This document shows positions 45,758 to 54,794 of a stretch of DNA of 55,463 bases, piece by piece. The stretch spans positions 1 to 55,463 of the forward strand of contig JYOE01000012.1 in NCBI GenBank assembly GCA_000955875.1, given 5' to 3'. Position 1 is the stretch's first letter, and every line of letters begins with the position of its first letter. Made by a program: the position numbers and the translations under genes. A model generated the notes under the pieces. The model saw only the letters and a program-made list of their open reading frames with translations. It did no database searches and was not told the origin of the DNA. Origin of the DNA: Terrabacter sp. 28. Lineage in GTDB: Bacteria > Actinomycetota > Actinomycetes > Actinomycetales > Dermatophilaceae.

Positions 45758-45909
45758 TGCGACCGGCGCTCGGGCGCCCGCGTCTCGCAGACGGCCAGGG
45801 GGGCGCCGTCGCAGCACGGCTCGATGTAGAGGCACGTGGGACAGCGGTTGTGCGCCTGCTCGGCGTACATCTGCGTGCCGCAGTAGGGGCAGGGGATCTC
45901 GAGAGCCAT
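45754..45909 (-). CDS. Small zinc-ribbon protein (51 residues)
   Basis: The protein reads MALEIPCPYCGTQM at its start and continues NRCPTCLYIEPCC and VCETRAPERRSQ. Four to six cysteines (CPYC, CPTC, CC, C) form a zinc-ribbon-like cluster. AAGGAT lies about 8 bp before the ATG. Its stop overlaps the GTG of the GNAT gene. It is followed (upstream in transcription) by the hflX terminator, so it opens a new transcript. Function unknown; a nucleic-acid or protein adaptor for the acetyltransferase is one possibility. Confidence 0.8.
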   Translation of the reverse strand: MALEIPCPYCGTQMYAEQAHNRCPTCLYIEPCCDGAPLAVCETRAPERRSQ

Positions 45910-45932
45910 GAACCCATCCTTTCCGACAGCAC

Positions 45933-45963
45933 CGACGCCCGGCGGGTGACCCGCCGGGCGTCG
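45933..45963 (-). terminator. Terminator after hflX
   Basis: A perfect 14-bp stem (45933-45946 with 45950-45963, core GACGCCCGGCGGG) with a 3-nt loop lies 35 bp past the hflX stop. It separates hflX from the zinc-ribbon/GNAT pair on the same strand. No U-run follows, as is common in actinobacterial terminators. Confidence 0.8.
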
Positions 45964-45997
45964 TGTCGAGAAGGGCCGTGGTGCGTCGGCGGGCCGC

Positions 45998-47503
45998 TCA
46001 GCTCGCGACGACGACGTATGCCGTGAGGTCGGCCTCGATCTCCGGCGTGACCTTCGCGCGCACCCGGGTGCCGTCGGCGACGTGCTCGCTCTCGAGGATC
46101 TCGGCCTCGTCGTGCAGGCGCGAGACGAGGTCGCCGCGGTCGTAGGGCACGAGCACCTCGACCTCGATGTCGGGCTTGGGCAGCTCGTCGGCGATGAGCG
46201 CCCGCAGCTCGGCCAGACCCTCGCCGGTGCGCGCCGACACGGTCACGCAGTGCTTCTCGTGGCGGCGCAGTCGGTCGAGCACCTCAGGGTCGGCGATGTC
46301 GGCCTTGTTGACGACGATGATCTCCTTGATCTGGTCGCCACCGACCTCGGCGAGCACGCCCCGGACGGCCGTGATCTGCCCCTCCGGGTCGGGGTGCGAG
46401 CCGTCGACGACGTGCAGGAGCAGGTCGGAGTCGCCGACCTCCTCGAGCGTCGACCTGAACGCCTCGACGAGCTGGTGCGGCAGGCTGCGCACGAAGCCGA
46501 CGGTGTCGGCCAGCGTGTAGACGCGGCCGTCCTCGGTCTCGGTGCGGCGCACCGTCGGGTCGAGGGTCGCGAACAGCTGGTTCTCGACGAGCACGCCGGC
46601 ACCGGTGAGCCGGTTGAGCAGCGAGCTCTTGCCAGCGTTGGTGTAGCCGGCGATCGCGACCGACGGGACGCCACCGACGCGGCGTGACTGGCGCCTCGTG
46701 TCGCGGCTGGTCTTCATGCCCTTGATGTCACGGCGGAGCTTGGCGATCTTGGTGTTGATGCGGCGCCGGTCGAGCTCGATCTTCGTCTCACCGGGGCCAC
46801 GGGAACCGATGCCCTCACCGCCGGCGACGCGGCCACCGGCCTGTCGGGACATCGACTCACCCCAGCCACGCAGGCGCGGCAGCAGGTACTGCAGCTGGGC
46901 CAGCTCCACCTGGGCGCGGCCCTCGCGGCTCTTGGCGTGCTGGGCGAAGATGTCGAGGATCAGCGCAGTGCGGTCGATGACCTTGACCTTGACGACGTCC
47001 TCGAGCGCGCGCCGCTGGCTGGGCGCCAGCTCGCCGTCGCAGATCACGGTGTCGGCACCCTCGGCGACGACGATGTCGCGCAGCTCGACGGCCTTGCCCT
47101 TGCCGAGCCAGGTGGCGGGGTCGGGGCGCTGGCGCCGCTGGATGACACCCTCGAGCACGGTCGAACCCGCGGTCTCGGCGAGCGCCGCGAGCTCGCGTAT
47201 CGAGTTCTCGGCGTCCTCGGCGCTGCCCTCGGTCCAGACACCGGCCAGCACGACACGCTCGAGGCGCAGCTGGCGGTACTCGACCTCGGTGATGTCCTCG
47301 AGCTCGGTCGAGAGGCCCTGGACCCGCCGGAGCGCCGCACGCTCCTCGCGCTCGAGCTGGTCACCGTCGTAGAGGGGGAACTGGGCCCCGTCGGTCTCGA
47401 GGTCGTCAGCAGCCAGCGCGGTGGCGCGGGTGCCGAACAGGTGGCGCTCGCGGTCGGTGCCGCGAGCGGAGTCGCTGGTGTGGTTGCTGTGGTTGCTCGT
47501 CAT
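45998..47503 (-). CDS. hflX: Ribosome-associated GTPase HflX
   Basis: HflX splits stalled or heat-damaged 70S ribosomes. The 501-residue protein has the N-terminal HflX domain (RQRPDPATWLGKGKAVEL, CDGELAPSQRRALED), the Gly-rich linker with GGEGIGSRGPGETKIELDRR, then G1 GYTNAGKSSLL, G3 DTVGFVRSLPHQLVEAF and G4 NKAD. I chose the ATG at 47503, with GGGAGA close upstream. The first 35 residues are unconserved. In many actinobacteria hflX lies near miaA/dapF, as here. Confidence 0.96.
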   Translation of the reverse strand: MTSNHSNHTSDSARGTDRERHLFGTRATALAADDLETDGAQFPLYDGDQLEREERAALRRVQGLSTELEDITEVEYRQLRLERVVLAGVWTEGSAEDAENSIRELAALAETAGSTVLEGVIQRRQRPDPATWLGKGKAVELRDIVVAEGADTVICDGELAPSQRRALEDVVKVKVIDRTALILDIFAQHAKSREGRAQVELAQLQYLLPRLRGWGESMSRQAGGRVAGGEGIGSRGPGETKIELDRRRINTKIAKLRRDIKGMKTSRDTRRQSRRVGGVPSVAIAGYTNAGKSSLLNRLTGAGVLVENQLFATLDPTVRRTETEDGRVYTLADTVGFVRSLPHQLVEAFRSTLEEVGDSDLLLHVVDGSHPDPEGQITAVRGVLAEVGGDQIKEIIVVNKADIADPEVLDRLRRHEKHCVTVSARTGEGLAELRALIADELPKPDIEVEVLVPYDRGDLVSRLHDEAEILESEHVADGTRVRAKVTPEIEADLTAYVVVAS

Positions 47504-47600
47504 GTTCTCCCTATGGTCCCAAAGGTCCAACGCCACGGGCCACTCGTTTGTGCCCGCACCTCGCACGAGAACGCCTCCCGCGCCGGGTACGGTGGCGGCG

Positions 47601-48236
47601 ATGGCCGACCCCGGCCTGGCGTACACGCCGTACGCGTGGCAGCGCGGCGACGCGATGCTCGGCGCGCGCACGTGCACGACGGAGCAGGTGGGGGCGGCCC
47701 GCACGGACGCGTGCTTCGTGCCGGTGCCCGGCCGCGTGACCGGACGGTTCAGCCGCGGCGAGTGGCGCTTCACCCCCGATGCCGGTCGCCCGGACGCGTA
47801 CGTGCGTTTCGCCGATGACAACCCCTACGACACCTCCCCGTGGCCGCCGGACCTTGCGCGTCTGCTCGGCGGCGAGCCCACGACAGCGCTCTACTGGGGG
47901 AAGGACCCGGTGGCGTTCATGGTCGGGGCGAAGCGGGTCGACACGCTGTCCTACGGATCCACCACGGTCATGGTCGGGCTGTGGGGCGGAGTCATGGGGC
48001 TGTCCTTCGGGGCGGCCTCCCTCCGGTCGCTGTTGCGCCGCCGGCCCGGACGCCTCGACGTGACCCTCGCGGTGTCGGGAGTCGTCGCCCTCGTGCTCCT
48101 CGGCGTGGACATCGGCGGCGCGGTGAGCTGGCGCGCCGAGGCGCTCTGGTGGGGCGCCCTCGTCGTGGGGGTCCTGATGGCGCCGAGCCGCTGGACGAGG
48201 TCGTGGGCGGCGCTCGCCGCCCGGCGACGGAGCTGA
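47601..48236 (+). CDS. Membrane protein of unknown function
   Basis: This 211-residue protein is not one I recognise. The first 125 residues are hydrophilic and Trp/Tyr/Pro-rich (AYTPYAWQRGDAM, YVRFADDNPYDTSPWPPDLARLL). Three hydrophobic helices follow (TVMVGLWGGVMGLSFGAASL, TLAVSGVVALVLLGVDIG, ALWWGALVVGVLMA). The opening half could be a cytoplasmic or external domain. It is divergent from hflX and 58 bp before the methyltransferase gene. The ATG at 47601 lacks a clear ribosome site, so the start is uncertain. Confidence 0.65.
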   Translation: MADPGLAYTPYAWQRGDAMLGARTCTTEQVGAARTDACFVPVPGRVTGRFSRGEWRFTPDAGRPDAYVRFADDNPYDTSPWPPDLARLLGGEPTTALYWGKDPVAFMVGAKRVDTLSYGSTTVMVGLWGGVMGLSFGAASLRSLLRRRPGRLDVTLAVSGVVALVLLGVDIGGAVSWRAEALWWGALVVGVLMAPSRWTRSWAALAARRRS

Positions 48237-48294
48237 CAGCCGCCCACCGGAGCAGGTGGGGCGCGAGCGCACCCACGCCGATACGGTGGCCGTG

Positions 48295-48906
48295 ATGAGC
48301 GAGCCGACCGACCACTACTTCAGCGCCGAGCCGGCTACGCCGGAGGAGCGGCGCAGCATCGAGGTGACCCTCGAGGGCCGCCGTCTCACGCTGACGACGG
48401 CGCGCGGCGTCTACAGCCCCGACCGCCTCGACCCGGGAACGACGGTCCTGCTCGCAGGGGTGCCGGACCCGAGCCCCACCGGAGACCTGCTCGACATCGG
48501 CTGCGGCTGGGGGCCCATCTCCATCTCCCTGGCGCTGCGCTCCCCCGGTGCGCGTGTCTGGGGCGTCGACGTCAACCGCCGTGCGCTCGACCTGGCCCGC
48601 GCGAACGCGGCGGCCGCCGGCGCCGACTCGATCACCTTCTGCGAGCCCGACGAGGTGCCGGACGACCTGCGCTTCGCCACGATCTGGTCGAACCCGCCCA
48701 TCCACGTCGGCAAGGCCGCCCTGCACGCCCTGCTCGAGCGATGGCTGCCCCGTCTCTCGGACAACGGTGTCGCGTACCTCGTCGTGCAGAAGCACCTCGG
48801 CTCCGACTCCCTGCAGAAGTGGCTCAACGCGCAGGACTGGGGCCTGGTCTGTACGCGCCTGTCGTCGGCGAAGGCCTTCCGCATCCTCGAGGTCCGCCGT
48901 GCCTGA
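48295..48906 (+). CDS. RsmC-like class I methyltransferase
   Basis: The 203-residue protein is a single-domain methyltransferase of the RsmC/RlmG type: DIGCGWGPISISLALR binds S-adenosylmethionine, WGVDVNRRALDLARANA is the acidic loop, and SNPPIHVG is the NPPF/Y-type active site for a base amino group. It probably methylates guanine N2 in rRNA. E. coli RsmC has two such domains; this is the short actinobacterial kind. I chose ATG 48295 (MSEPTDHYFS). Its stop overlaps the next GTG by 8 bp. Confidence 0.88.
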   Translation: MSEPTDHYFSAEPATPEERRSIEVTLEGRRLTLTTARGVYSPDRLDPGTTVLLAGVPDPSPTGDLLDIGCGWGPISISLALRSPGARVWGVDVNRRALDLARANAAAAGADSITFCEPDEVPDDLRFATIWSNPPIHVGKAALHALLERWLPRLSDNGVAYLVVQKHLGSDSLQKWLNAQDWGLVCTRLSSAKAFRILEVRRA

Positions 48907-49729
48907 GCCCACGGCGGCCGTCGACGACGCCAGGGCGCTCGTCGAGCTGTGGTTCCCCGATGCCCGGGCTGCCTGGCTCGGCGGCAGCGTCGTGCTCGGG
49001 TCGGCGACACCCGGCTCGGACCTCGACGTCACGGTGCTCCTCGGCGGGCCGCCGGCGCCCTACCGCGACTCGCGACGGTTCCGGGGCTGGCCCGTCGAGC
49101 TCTTCGTGCACACCGACACCTCGCTCGGGCACTACCTGCGGCAGGACGTGCGCGCGGGCCGTCCGACGATGCCGCGCCTCGTCGGGCGCTCCGTGCTGCT
49201 GCGCGACGCCGACGGCAGCGGCGCCCAGTGGCAGACCACGGCCCGCGCCCTCCTGGCCGAGGGCCCGTCCCGGCTCTCCGGGGACGACCTCGCGACCCTG
49301 CGGTATGCCGTCACCGACCTCCTCGACGACGTCACCCACGCGCACGACGGCCACGAGCGCCTGGTCAGCGCGACTCTCCTCGCCGACGAGAGTGCGCGGC
49401 TGCTGCTGCACGGCTCGGGCCACTGGTGGGGTCGGGGCAAGTGGGTCGCCCGCGAGCTGGCCGACCTCGACCGCACCGAGGACGCCGCAGGAGGCGGCGG
49501 CACCGGGGACCACAGGAACACCGGCTGGGCTGCTCGCCACGAGCAGGCGCTCGTCACGGCGGCGGCGGGTGACGTGTCGCTCCTGCTCGCCTTCGCCGAC
49601 GAGGTGCTGGCTCGCCATGGAGGCCCGCTCTTCGAGGGTCACCGGCTGGTCGGCACCGATCCCGGAGCCCGGGACCCTGCGCAGCCCGCAGAGGCGACGG
49701 ACGAAGCGGACTCCGCCGGGTCGCGGTGA
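48899..49729 (+). CDS. Nucleotidyltransferase-fold protein
   Basis: The 276-residue protein shows the polymerase-beta-like nucleotidyltransferase motif GGSVVLGSATPGSDLDVTVLL (Gly-Ser and the DxD metal pair), an FVHTD strand, and a helical C-terminal part (ATLLADESARLLLHGSGHWWGRGKW). The family includes aminoglycoside adenylyltransferase-like and tRNA-related enzymes; this one has no close named relative that I can tell. The Gly-rich AAGGGGTG loop before the last helices is unusual. The GTG start overlaps the methyltransferase stop. Confidence 0.75.
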   Translation: MPEPTAAVDDARALVELWFPDARAAWLGGSVVLGSATPGSDLDVTVLLGGPPAPYRDSRRFRGWPVELFVHTDTSLGHYLRQDVRAGRPTMPRLVGRSVLLRDADGSGAQWQTTARALLAEGPSRLSGDDLATLRYAVTDLLDDVTHAHDGHERLVSATLLADESARLLLHGSGHWWGRGKWVARELADLDRTEDAAGGGGTGDHRNTGWAARHEQALVTAAAGDVSLLLAFADEVLARHGGPLFEGHRLVGTDPGARDPAQPAEATDEADSAGSR

Positions 49730-49780
49730 CCCGCCGCTCCGACGAGCCGTCGACCCAACGCCGGTCTGGGGTCCGGAGGG

Positions 49781-50632
49781 TCAGAGGGGGAAGTCGCCGT
49801 CGGCGACGAGAGCGGCTGGGCCGGCCAGCTCGACCCGCTGACCCGGCAGGGGCGTCACGGTCAGACGACCGCCGGGCACGTCGACCGTCCAGGGGCTGAG
49901 GTCCTCGACCCCGGACCAGAAGCGCGTCGCGAGAGCCGCGGCCGCGGCCCCGGTGCCGCAGGACCGGGTCTCGCCGACGCCGCGCTCGTGGACGCGCATC
50001 TCGATGTGGCCCGGCCCGACCGCGCGGACGAACTCGACGTTCGCGCCGCCGGCCGGCTCGGGGTGAAGCTGCGGCGCCTCGGAGAGGTCGAGGTTCTCGA
50101 GGGCGATCCCCTCGGGCAGCATGACCACCGCGTGCGGGTTGCCGAGGTCGAGCGACAGGGCCGGCACGGGCTTGCCGTGGCGTGGACGCACCATGATGTC
50201 GAAGCCGTCGCGGCGCGCACCCTCCTCGTCGGCGAGCCGCCACGGGCCGAGGTCGACGGCATACCCCTGCTCGACGACGCGCACCGTCTTGACGCCGGCT
50301 CGGGTGGCGATGGAGAAGCTCGACCCGAAGGCCAGCCCCTCGCGACGGAGGAACTCGGCGAAGACGCGGGTGCCGTTGCCGCACATCTCGGCCAGGGAGC
50401 CGTCCGCGTTGCGGTAGTCCATGAACCACTCCGCCTCGGCCGCCTGGGCGCGGACGGCCTCGTCGGTGGCGTGCGCGGTGCGCACCACGCGGATGACGCC
50501 GTCGGCGCCGAGTCCGGCGTGGCGGTCGGCGATCCGCTGCACCTGGGCCGGCGTGAGCTCGAGCGATCCCTCGAGGTCGGGGACGAGGACGAAGTCGTTC
50601 TCGGTGCCGTGGCCCTTGGCGAAGCGTGTCAT
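49781..50632 (-). CDS. dapF: Diaminopimelate epimerase
   Basis: DapF interconverts LL- and meso-diaminopimelate for peptidoglycan and lysine. The 283-residue protein has the two catalytic cysteines in EMCGNGTR and RSCGTGAAA and the GADGVI motif. I chose the ATG at 50632, which starts just after the miaA stop with GGAGA 9 bp upstream; an in-frame ATG at 50641 would overlap miaA. It is the last gene of the leftward miaB-def-miaA-dapF series. Confidence 0.97.
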   Translation of the reverse strand: MTRFAKGHGTENDFVLVPDLEGSLELTPAQVQRIADRHAGLGADGVIRVVRTAHATDEAVRAQAAEAEWFMDYRNADGSLAEMCGNGTRVFAEFLRREGLAFGSSFSIATRAGVKTVRVVEQGYAVDLGPWRLADEEGARRDGFDIMVRPRHGKPVPALSLDLGNPHAVVMLPEGIALENLDLSEAPQLHPEPAGGANVEFVRAVGPGHIEMRVHERGVGETRSCGTGAAAAALATRFWSGVEDLSPWTVDVPGGRLTVTPLPGQRVELAGPAALVADGDFPL

Positions 50633-50633
50633 G

Positions 50634-51599
50634 TCAGCCATTCTCCGGCATGGCGTGCGACGCCTCCGCACCCGCCGCGCTGATCGCGCCCAGAGCCTGG
50701 TCGAGCAGGTCGTCGGCGAGCGCGTCGAGCCACACGATGCGCGGGTCGGGGCGGAACCACGACTCCTGCCGACGGGCATAGCGTCGGGTGGCCTGCGCGG
50801 TGTCGAGCCGGGCCCCGACCTCGTCGAGCCGACCGTCGATGACGGCGATCGCCTGGCTGTAGCCGATGGCCCGGCTCGCGGTGACCCCGCTCCTGAGCCC
50901 GCGGCCCAGGAGCATCTCGGTCTCGTCGCGCAGGCCCTGCTCCCACATGCGGTCCACGCGGTGGGTGATGCGTTCGTCGAGGACCCGCCGGTCGACGCGC
51001 AGACCGAGGAGGACCGCGGGAGAGAGCAGCTCGCGCTTCGGCATCGAGGCGCTGAACGGGCGACCGGTCAGCTCGACGACCTCGAGCGCGCGCACGACAC
51101 GTCGCACGTTGCCGGGGAGGATCGTGGCGGCTGCCTGCGGGTCGGCGGCCTTGAGACGTGCATGCAGGACGTCACCGCCCAACGCCTCCGCCTCGGCCTC
51201 GAGCCGGGACCGCACCCCGGGGTCGGTCGGCGGGATCTCGAGCCGGTCGAGCGCAGCCCTGACGTAGAGGCCGGAGCCGCCGACGAGCACGGGTCGGTGG
51301 CCGCGTGCCGTGATGGCCGCGAAGTCACGACGGGCAGCCTCCTGGTAGGCCGCGACGCTGGCGTCCTCGGTGACGTCGAGGACGTCGAGCTCGTGGTGGG
51401 CGATGCCGCGCCTCTCGGCGACGGCCAGCTTGGCGGTGCCGATGTCCATGCCCCGGTAGAACTGCATGGCGTCGGCGTTGACGACCTCGCCGCCGAGGCG
51501 CTCGGCCAGGTCGAGAGCGAGGTCGGACTTGCCCGTGGCGGTCGCCCCGACGACCGCCACGATGGGTGCGGCCGGGCCGGCGAGGGGCGCAGTGCTCAC
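50634..51599 (-). CDS. miaA: tRNA dimethylallyltransferase
   Basis: MiaA adds a dimethylallyl group to A37 of tRNAs reading U-starting codons; MiaB then thiolates it. The 321-residue protein has the P-loop [32 protein letters not shown] and GGSGLYVRA motifs, and a C-terminal [12 protein letters not shown] tRNA-contact segment. Start is GTG at 51599 ([10 protein letters not shown]). The next gene dapF starts at its stop. A def gene lies between miaA and miaB. Confidence 0.97.
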   Translation of the reverse strand: MSTAPLAGPAAPIVAVVGATATGKSDLALDLAERLGGEVVNADAMQFYRGMDIGTAKLAVAERRGIAHHELDVLDVTEDASVAAYQEAARRDFAAITARGHRPVLVGGSGLYVRAALDRLEIPPTDPGVRSRLEAEAEALGGDVLHARLKAADPQAAATILPGNVRRVVRALEVVELTGRPFSASMPKRELLSPAVLLGLRVDRRVLDERITHRVDRMWEQGLRDETEMLLGRGLRSGVTASRAIGYSQAIAVIDGRLDEVGARLDTAQATRRYARRQESWFRPDPRIVWLDALADDLLDQALGAISAAGAEASHAMPENG

Positions 51600-51649
51600 C
51601 TGGGGCCTCGCAGGACGGCGGGCGTCAGACGGTGGACCACCGAGGGCAC

Positions 51650-52264
51650 TCAGCCGATGAGCTCGTCGGCGTGCTCGTCGCTCTGCTCGTCGTCGTGCCC
51701 GAAGGGGTCGCGGTCGACACCGGGGTGCCACGATTGGCCGGGCTTGCCCCACCCGTTGCGCTTGACGGCCTTGCGTGCCTTCTTCGACTGGCGCTCGTCG
51801 AGCCGATCGACGTAGAGCGTGCCGTTGAGGTGGTCGTACTCGTGCTGCATGCAGCGCGCGAACCAGCCGGTCGCGTCGAACTCGACACGGTTGCCGTCGA
51901 GGTCGAGGCCGACGACGTGCGCACGGTCGGCGCGCTTGAGCGGGAACGCCTCGCCCGGCACCGAGAGGCACCCCTCGGTCTCCTCGTCGGGGTTGGGCCG
52001 CTCCTGCGGGATCTTCGACGTCGTGACGGTCGGGTTGATGACGTGGCCCTGCTCGGGCACGCCGTCCTCGTTGGCCATCTTCCAGATGAAGACCCGGAGC
52101 CCGACCCCCACCTGCGGCGCGGCGAGCCCGACACCGTTGGCGGCGACGTTCGTCTCGTACATGTCCTCGACGAGGGTCCTGAGGTCCTCGTCGAACTCGG
52201 TCACGAGGGCGGCCGAACGGTGCAGGACGGGCTCACCCGTGATGACGATGGGTCGCACAGTCAT
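51650..52264 (-). CDS. def: Peptide deformylase
   Basis: Def removes the formyl group from nascent proteins. The 204-residue protein has motif 1 GVGLAAPQ (about residue 44), motif 2 EGCLSVPG with C99, and motif 3 QHEYDHLNG with H141, E142 and H145 for Fe/Zn. A charged C-terminal tail ([15 protein letters not shown]) of about 40 residues is longer than in E. coli. ATG at 52264. Its placement between miaB and miaA is not the usual site (near fmt). Confidence 0.95.
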   Translation of the reverse strand: MTVRPIVITGEPVLHRSAALVTEFDEDLRTLVEDMYETNVAANGVGLAAPQVGVGLRVFIWKMANEDGVPEQGHVINPTVTTSKIPQERPNPDEETEGCLSVPGEAFPLKRADRAHVVGLDLDGNRVEFDATGWFARCMQHEYDHLNGTLYVDRLDERQSKKARKAVKRNGWGKPGQSWHPGVDRDPFGHDDEQSDEHADELIG

Positions 52265-52306
52265 GCGCCAAGTCAAGCACGAGCGGCCGAGAGGTCCCGA
52301 ACCGGT

Positions 52307-53869
52307 TCAGGCGATCGAGCACCCAGGCGTGACCGGCGCGGCCGCCGGACGGCCGATCGACGGCATACCGAGGCTCACCGCCGGCTTGCCCGAGCCCTGC
52401 GGGGCGTCCTGGAGCGCCGCCCACGCGTGGCCCCCGGGAGTGCGCCGGACGGCATACGTGCCCCCCTCGATGCCGGAGTCGGCGACGAGGTGGTGCGGCG
52501 CACCGTACGTCACGGCCACGGTGACCATGTCGCCGGGGCGCGGCACCTCCGCGCCCGCCGGCACCGCGAAGTGCACGAGCCGGTTGTCTCGTGCGCGACC
52601 CGACAGACGCTTGGTCTCGGAGTCCTTGCGGCCCTCGGAGGGAGCGACCAGCACCTCGACCTCACGGCCCTCGAGGGTGCGGTTCTCGGCCCAGCTGACC
52701 TCTTCCTGGAGCGCGATGAGGCGGTCGAAGCGCTCCTGCACCACCGGCTTCGGCACCTGGTGCTCCATCGTCGCGGCGGGCGTGCCCGGACGGATGGAGT
52801 ACTGGAAGGTGAAGGCGCTCGAGAAGCGGGACTCGCGCACGACGTCGAGGGTGCCCTGAAAGTCCTCCTCGGTCTCACCGGGGAAGCCGACGATGAGGTC
52901 GGTCGTGATGGCGGCGTCGGGGATGTGGCGCCGGACGTTCTCGATGATGCCGAGGAACTTCGTGCTGCGGTACGAGCGGCGCATGTCCTTCAGCACCTTG
53001 TCGGAGCCGGACTGCAGCGGCATGTGCAGGCTCGGCATGACGTTGGGCGTCTCGGCCATGGCGAGGATGACGTCCTCGGTGAAGGCGGCCGGGTGCGGGC
53101 TGGTGAACCGGACCCGCTCCAGGCCCTCGATCTCGCCGCAGGCGCGCAGCAGCTTGCCGAACGCGAGGCGGTCGCCGAACTCGACGCCGTAGGTGTTGAC
53201 GTTCTGCCCGAGGAGGGTCACCTCGACCACGCCCTGCGCCACGAGCGCCTCGATCTCGGCGAGGATCTCGCCGGGGCGGCGGTCCTGCTCCTTGCCGCGC
53301 AGGCTCGGCACGATGCAGAACGTGCACGTGTTGTTGCAGCCGACCGAGATCGACACCCAGGCGCTGTAGGCCGAGTCACGACGCGTGGGCAGCGTCGAGG
53401 GGAAGACCTCGAGGCTTTCGAGGATCTCGACCTCGGCACGCTTGTTGTGCGCCGCACGGTCGAGCAGCGCGGGCAGCGAGCCGATGTTGTGGGTGCCGAA
53501 GACGACGTCGACCCACGGCGCACGCTTGACGATCGTGCCGCGGTCCTTCTGCGCCATGCAGCCGCCGACGGCGATCTGCATGTCGGGGTTCGCGAGCTTG
53601 GCGGGACGCAGCTGGCCGAGGTTGCCGTAGAGCTTGTTGTCGGCGTTCTCGCGCACGGCACACGTGTTGAAGACGACGACGTCGGCGACCGCAGGCCGCT
53701 CCTCGGCAGGGAGGCTCGCGAGGTCGACGTAGCCGGCGGTCTCGAGGAGCCCGGCAAGGCGCTCGCTGTCGTGGACGTTCATCTGGCACCCGTGGGTGCG
53801 CACGTCGTACGTCCTGCCCGTGCGGCTCTCGGAGGTGACGGGCTGTTGCGCGGAGGTCTGCATAGTCAT
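52307..53869 (-). CDS. miaB: tRNA-2-methylthio-N6-dimethylallyladenosine synthase
   Basis: MiaB is a radical-SAM enzyme adding a methylthio group to A37 of tRNA. The 520-residue protein has the UPF0004 domain with cysteines in [21 protein letters not shown] and GGCMAQKD, the radical-[11 protein letters not shown] motif, and a C-terminal TRAM-like part followed by an extra Pro/Ala-rich tail of about 70 residues. I chose ATG 53869 ([11 protein letters not shown]); the second ATG is at 53863. It works directly after MiaA. Confidence 0.97.
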   Translation of the reverse strand: MTMQTSAQQPVTSESRTGRTYDVRTHGCQMNVHDSERLAGLLETAGYVDLASLPAEERPAVADVVVFNTCAVRENADNKLYGNLGQLRPAKLANPDMQIAVGGCMAQKDRGTIVKRAPWVDVVFGTHNIGSLPALLDRAAHNKRAEVEILESLEVFPSTLPTRRDSAYSAWVSISVGCNNTCTFCIVPSLRGKEQDRRPGEILAEIEALVAQGVVEVTLLGQNVNTYGVEFGDRLAFGKLLRACGEIEGLERVRFTSPHPAAFTEDVILAMAETPNVMPSLHMPLQSGSDKVLKDMRRSYRSTKFLGIIENVRRHIPDAAITTDLIVGFPGETEEDFQGTLDVVRESRFSSAFTFQYSIRPGTPAATMEHQVPKPVVQERFDRLIALQEEVSWAENRTLEGREVEVLVAPSEGRKDSETKRLSGRARDNRLVHFAVPAGAEVPRPGDMVTVAVTYGAPHHLVADSGIEGGTYAVRRTPGGHAWAALQDAPQGSGKPAVSLGMPSIGRPAAAPVTPGCSIA

Positions 53870-53982
53870 GGCACCGACAAGGGTACGGCGTGCGCCGGGA
53901 GACGACGGCCGGCCGCGGCGCATCAGCCGAGATGCGGCGGCACCGGGAATACCCCACGGGCCGAGCCAGTTGACCCAGGTGC

Positions 53983-54022
53983 TTGACAGTTCAACCAAAC
54001 TTCGGCATCATAGTGATTGAAC
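53983..54022 (+). promoter_or_regulatory. Promoter with inverted repeat before the YceI gene
   Basis: A consensus -35 box TTGACA (53983-53988) is followed at 17-20 bp by -10 candidates (CATCAT or CATAGT, 54006-54014). The A/T-rich strings GTTCAA (53989-53994) and TTGAAC (54017-54022) form an inverted repeat across the promoter, suggesting a repressor, for example of the MarR type often tied to YceI genes. The stretch stands out as the most A/T-rich in the window. Confidence 0.55.
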
Positions 54023-54053
54023 ATTTAACCACCTACGTCAAAGGACGCTCCCC

Positions 54054-54674
54054 ATGGGTCTCTTCAACCGCACCAAGTCCGACTCCAACGAGGCCGTCGA
54101 GCCTGCTGCCGTCGCCTCCGTCGCCGTCTCCGACATCTCCGGTGACTACACGCTCGACCCGAGCCACACCCGTATCGGCTTCTCGGCCCGTCACGCGATG
54201 GTGACCAAGGTCCGCGGCAACTTCGAGCAGTTCGAGGGCTCGGCCACGGTCGACACCGCGAACCCGGCCAACTCCTCGGTCAAGGTCGTCATCGAGGCCG
54301 CCTCCGTCACGACGCACAACGAGCAGCGCGACGGTCACCTCAAGACCCCCGACTTCTTCGACGTCGCCAACTACCCGCAGATCACCTTCGTCTCGACGAA
54401 CGTCGAGCGCGACGGCTCCGAGTGGGCCATCACCGGCGACCTGACGATCAACGGCGTCACCAAGTCGATCACGGTGCCCTTCGAGGAGACCGGCTCGGCC
54501 AAGGACCCGTTCGGCAACACCCGCGTCGGCTTCGAGGGTGAGACCACCATCGACCGCACCGACTGGAACCTCTCCTTCAACGCCGCCCTCGAGACCGGCG
54601 GTGTCCTCGTGAGCGAGAAGGTCAAGCTCGAGTTCGACATCTCGGCGATCGCCGTCGTGCCCGTGCAGGCCTGA
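54054..54674 (+). CDS. YceI-family lipid-binding protein
   Basis: YceI proteins are lipocalin-like barrels that bind isoprenoid quinones or other polyprenyl lipids. The 206-residue protein has DYTLDPSHTRIGFSARHAMVTKVRGNFEQFEG, GDLTINGVTKSITVPFEE and DWNLSFNAALETGGVLVSEKVKLEFDISA motifs, in order. There is no signal peptide; the first 25 residues are polar, so it is cytoplasmic, the actinobacterial kind. AAAGGA lies about 10 bp before the ATG. Confidence 0.93.
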   Translation: MGLFNRTKSDSNEAVEPAAVASVAVSDISGDYTLDPSHTRIGFSARHAMVTKVRGNFEQFEGSATVDTANPANSSVKVVIEAASVTTHNEQRDGHLKTPDFFDVANYPQITFVSTNVERDGSEWAITGDLTINGVTKSITVPFEETGSAKDPFGNTRVGFEGETTIDRTDWNLSFNAALETGGVLVSEKVKLEFDISAIAVVPVQA

Positions 54675-54693
54675 GCCTCCAGCACCACACCCG

Positions 54694-54727
54694 AAGGGGG
54701 TGGGGACCGAAAGGTCCTCACCCCCTT
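54694..54727. terminator. Terminator between yceI-like gene and recX
   Basis: Fifteen-bp arms (54694-54708 and 54713-54727, one G-U) with a GAAA tetraloop form a textbook hairpin between the two convergent genes. The ends are AA/TT, then TGTG on the rightward strand. Confidence 0.88.
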
Positions 54728-54794
54728 GTGCTCTCCCGGGACCCGCCGACCGCGCAGCGGCCACACGACCCCGCAGCGAGTCGCGCCAGAAGTC

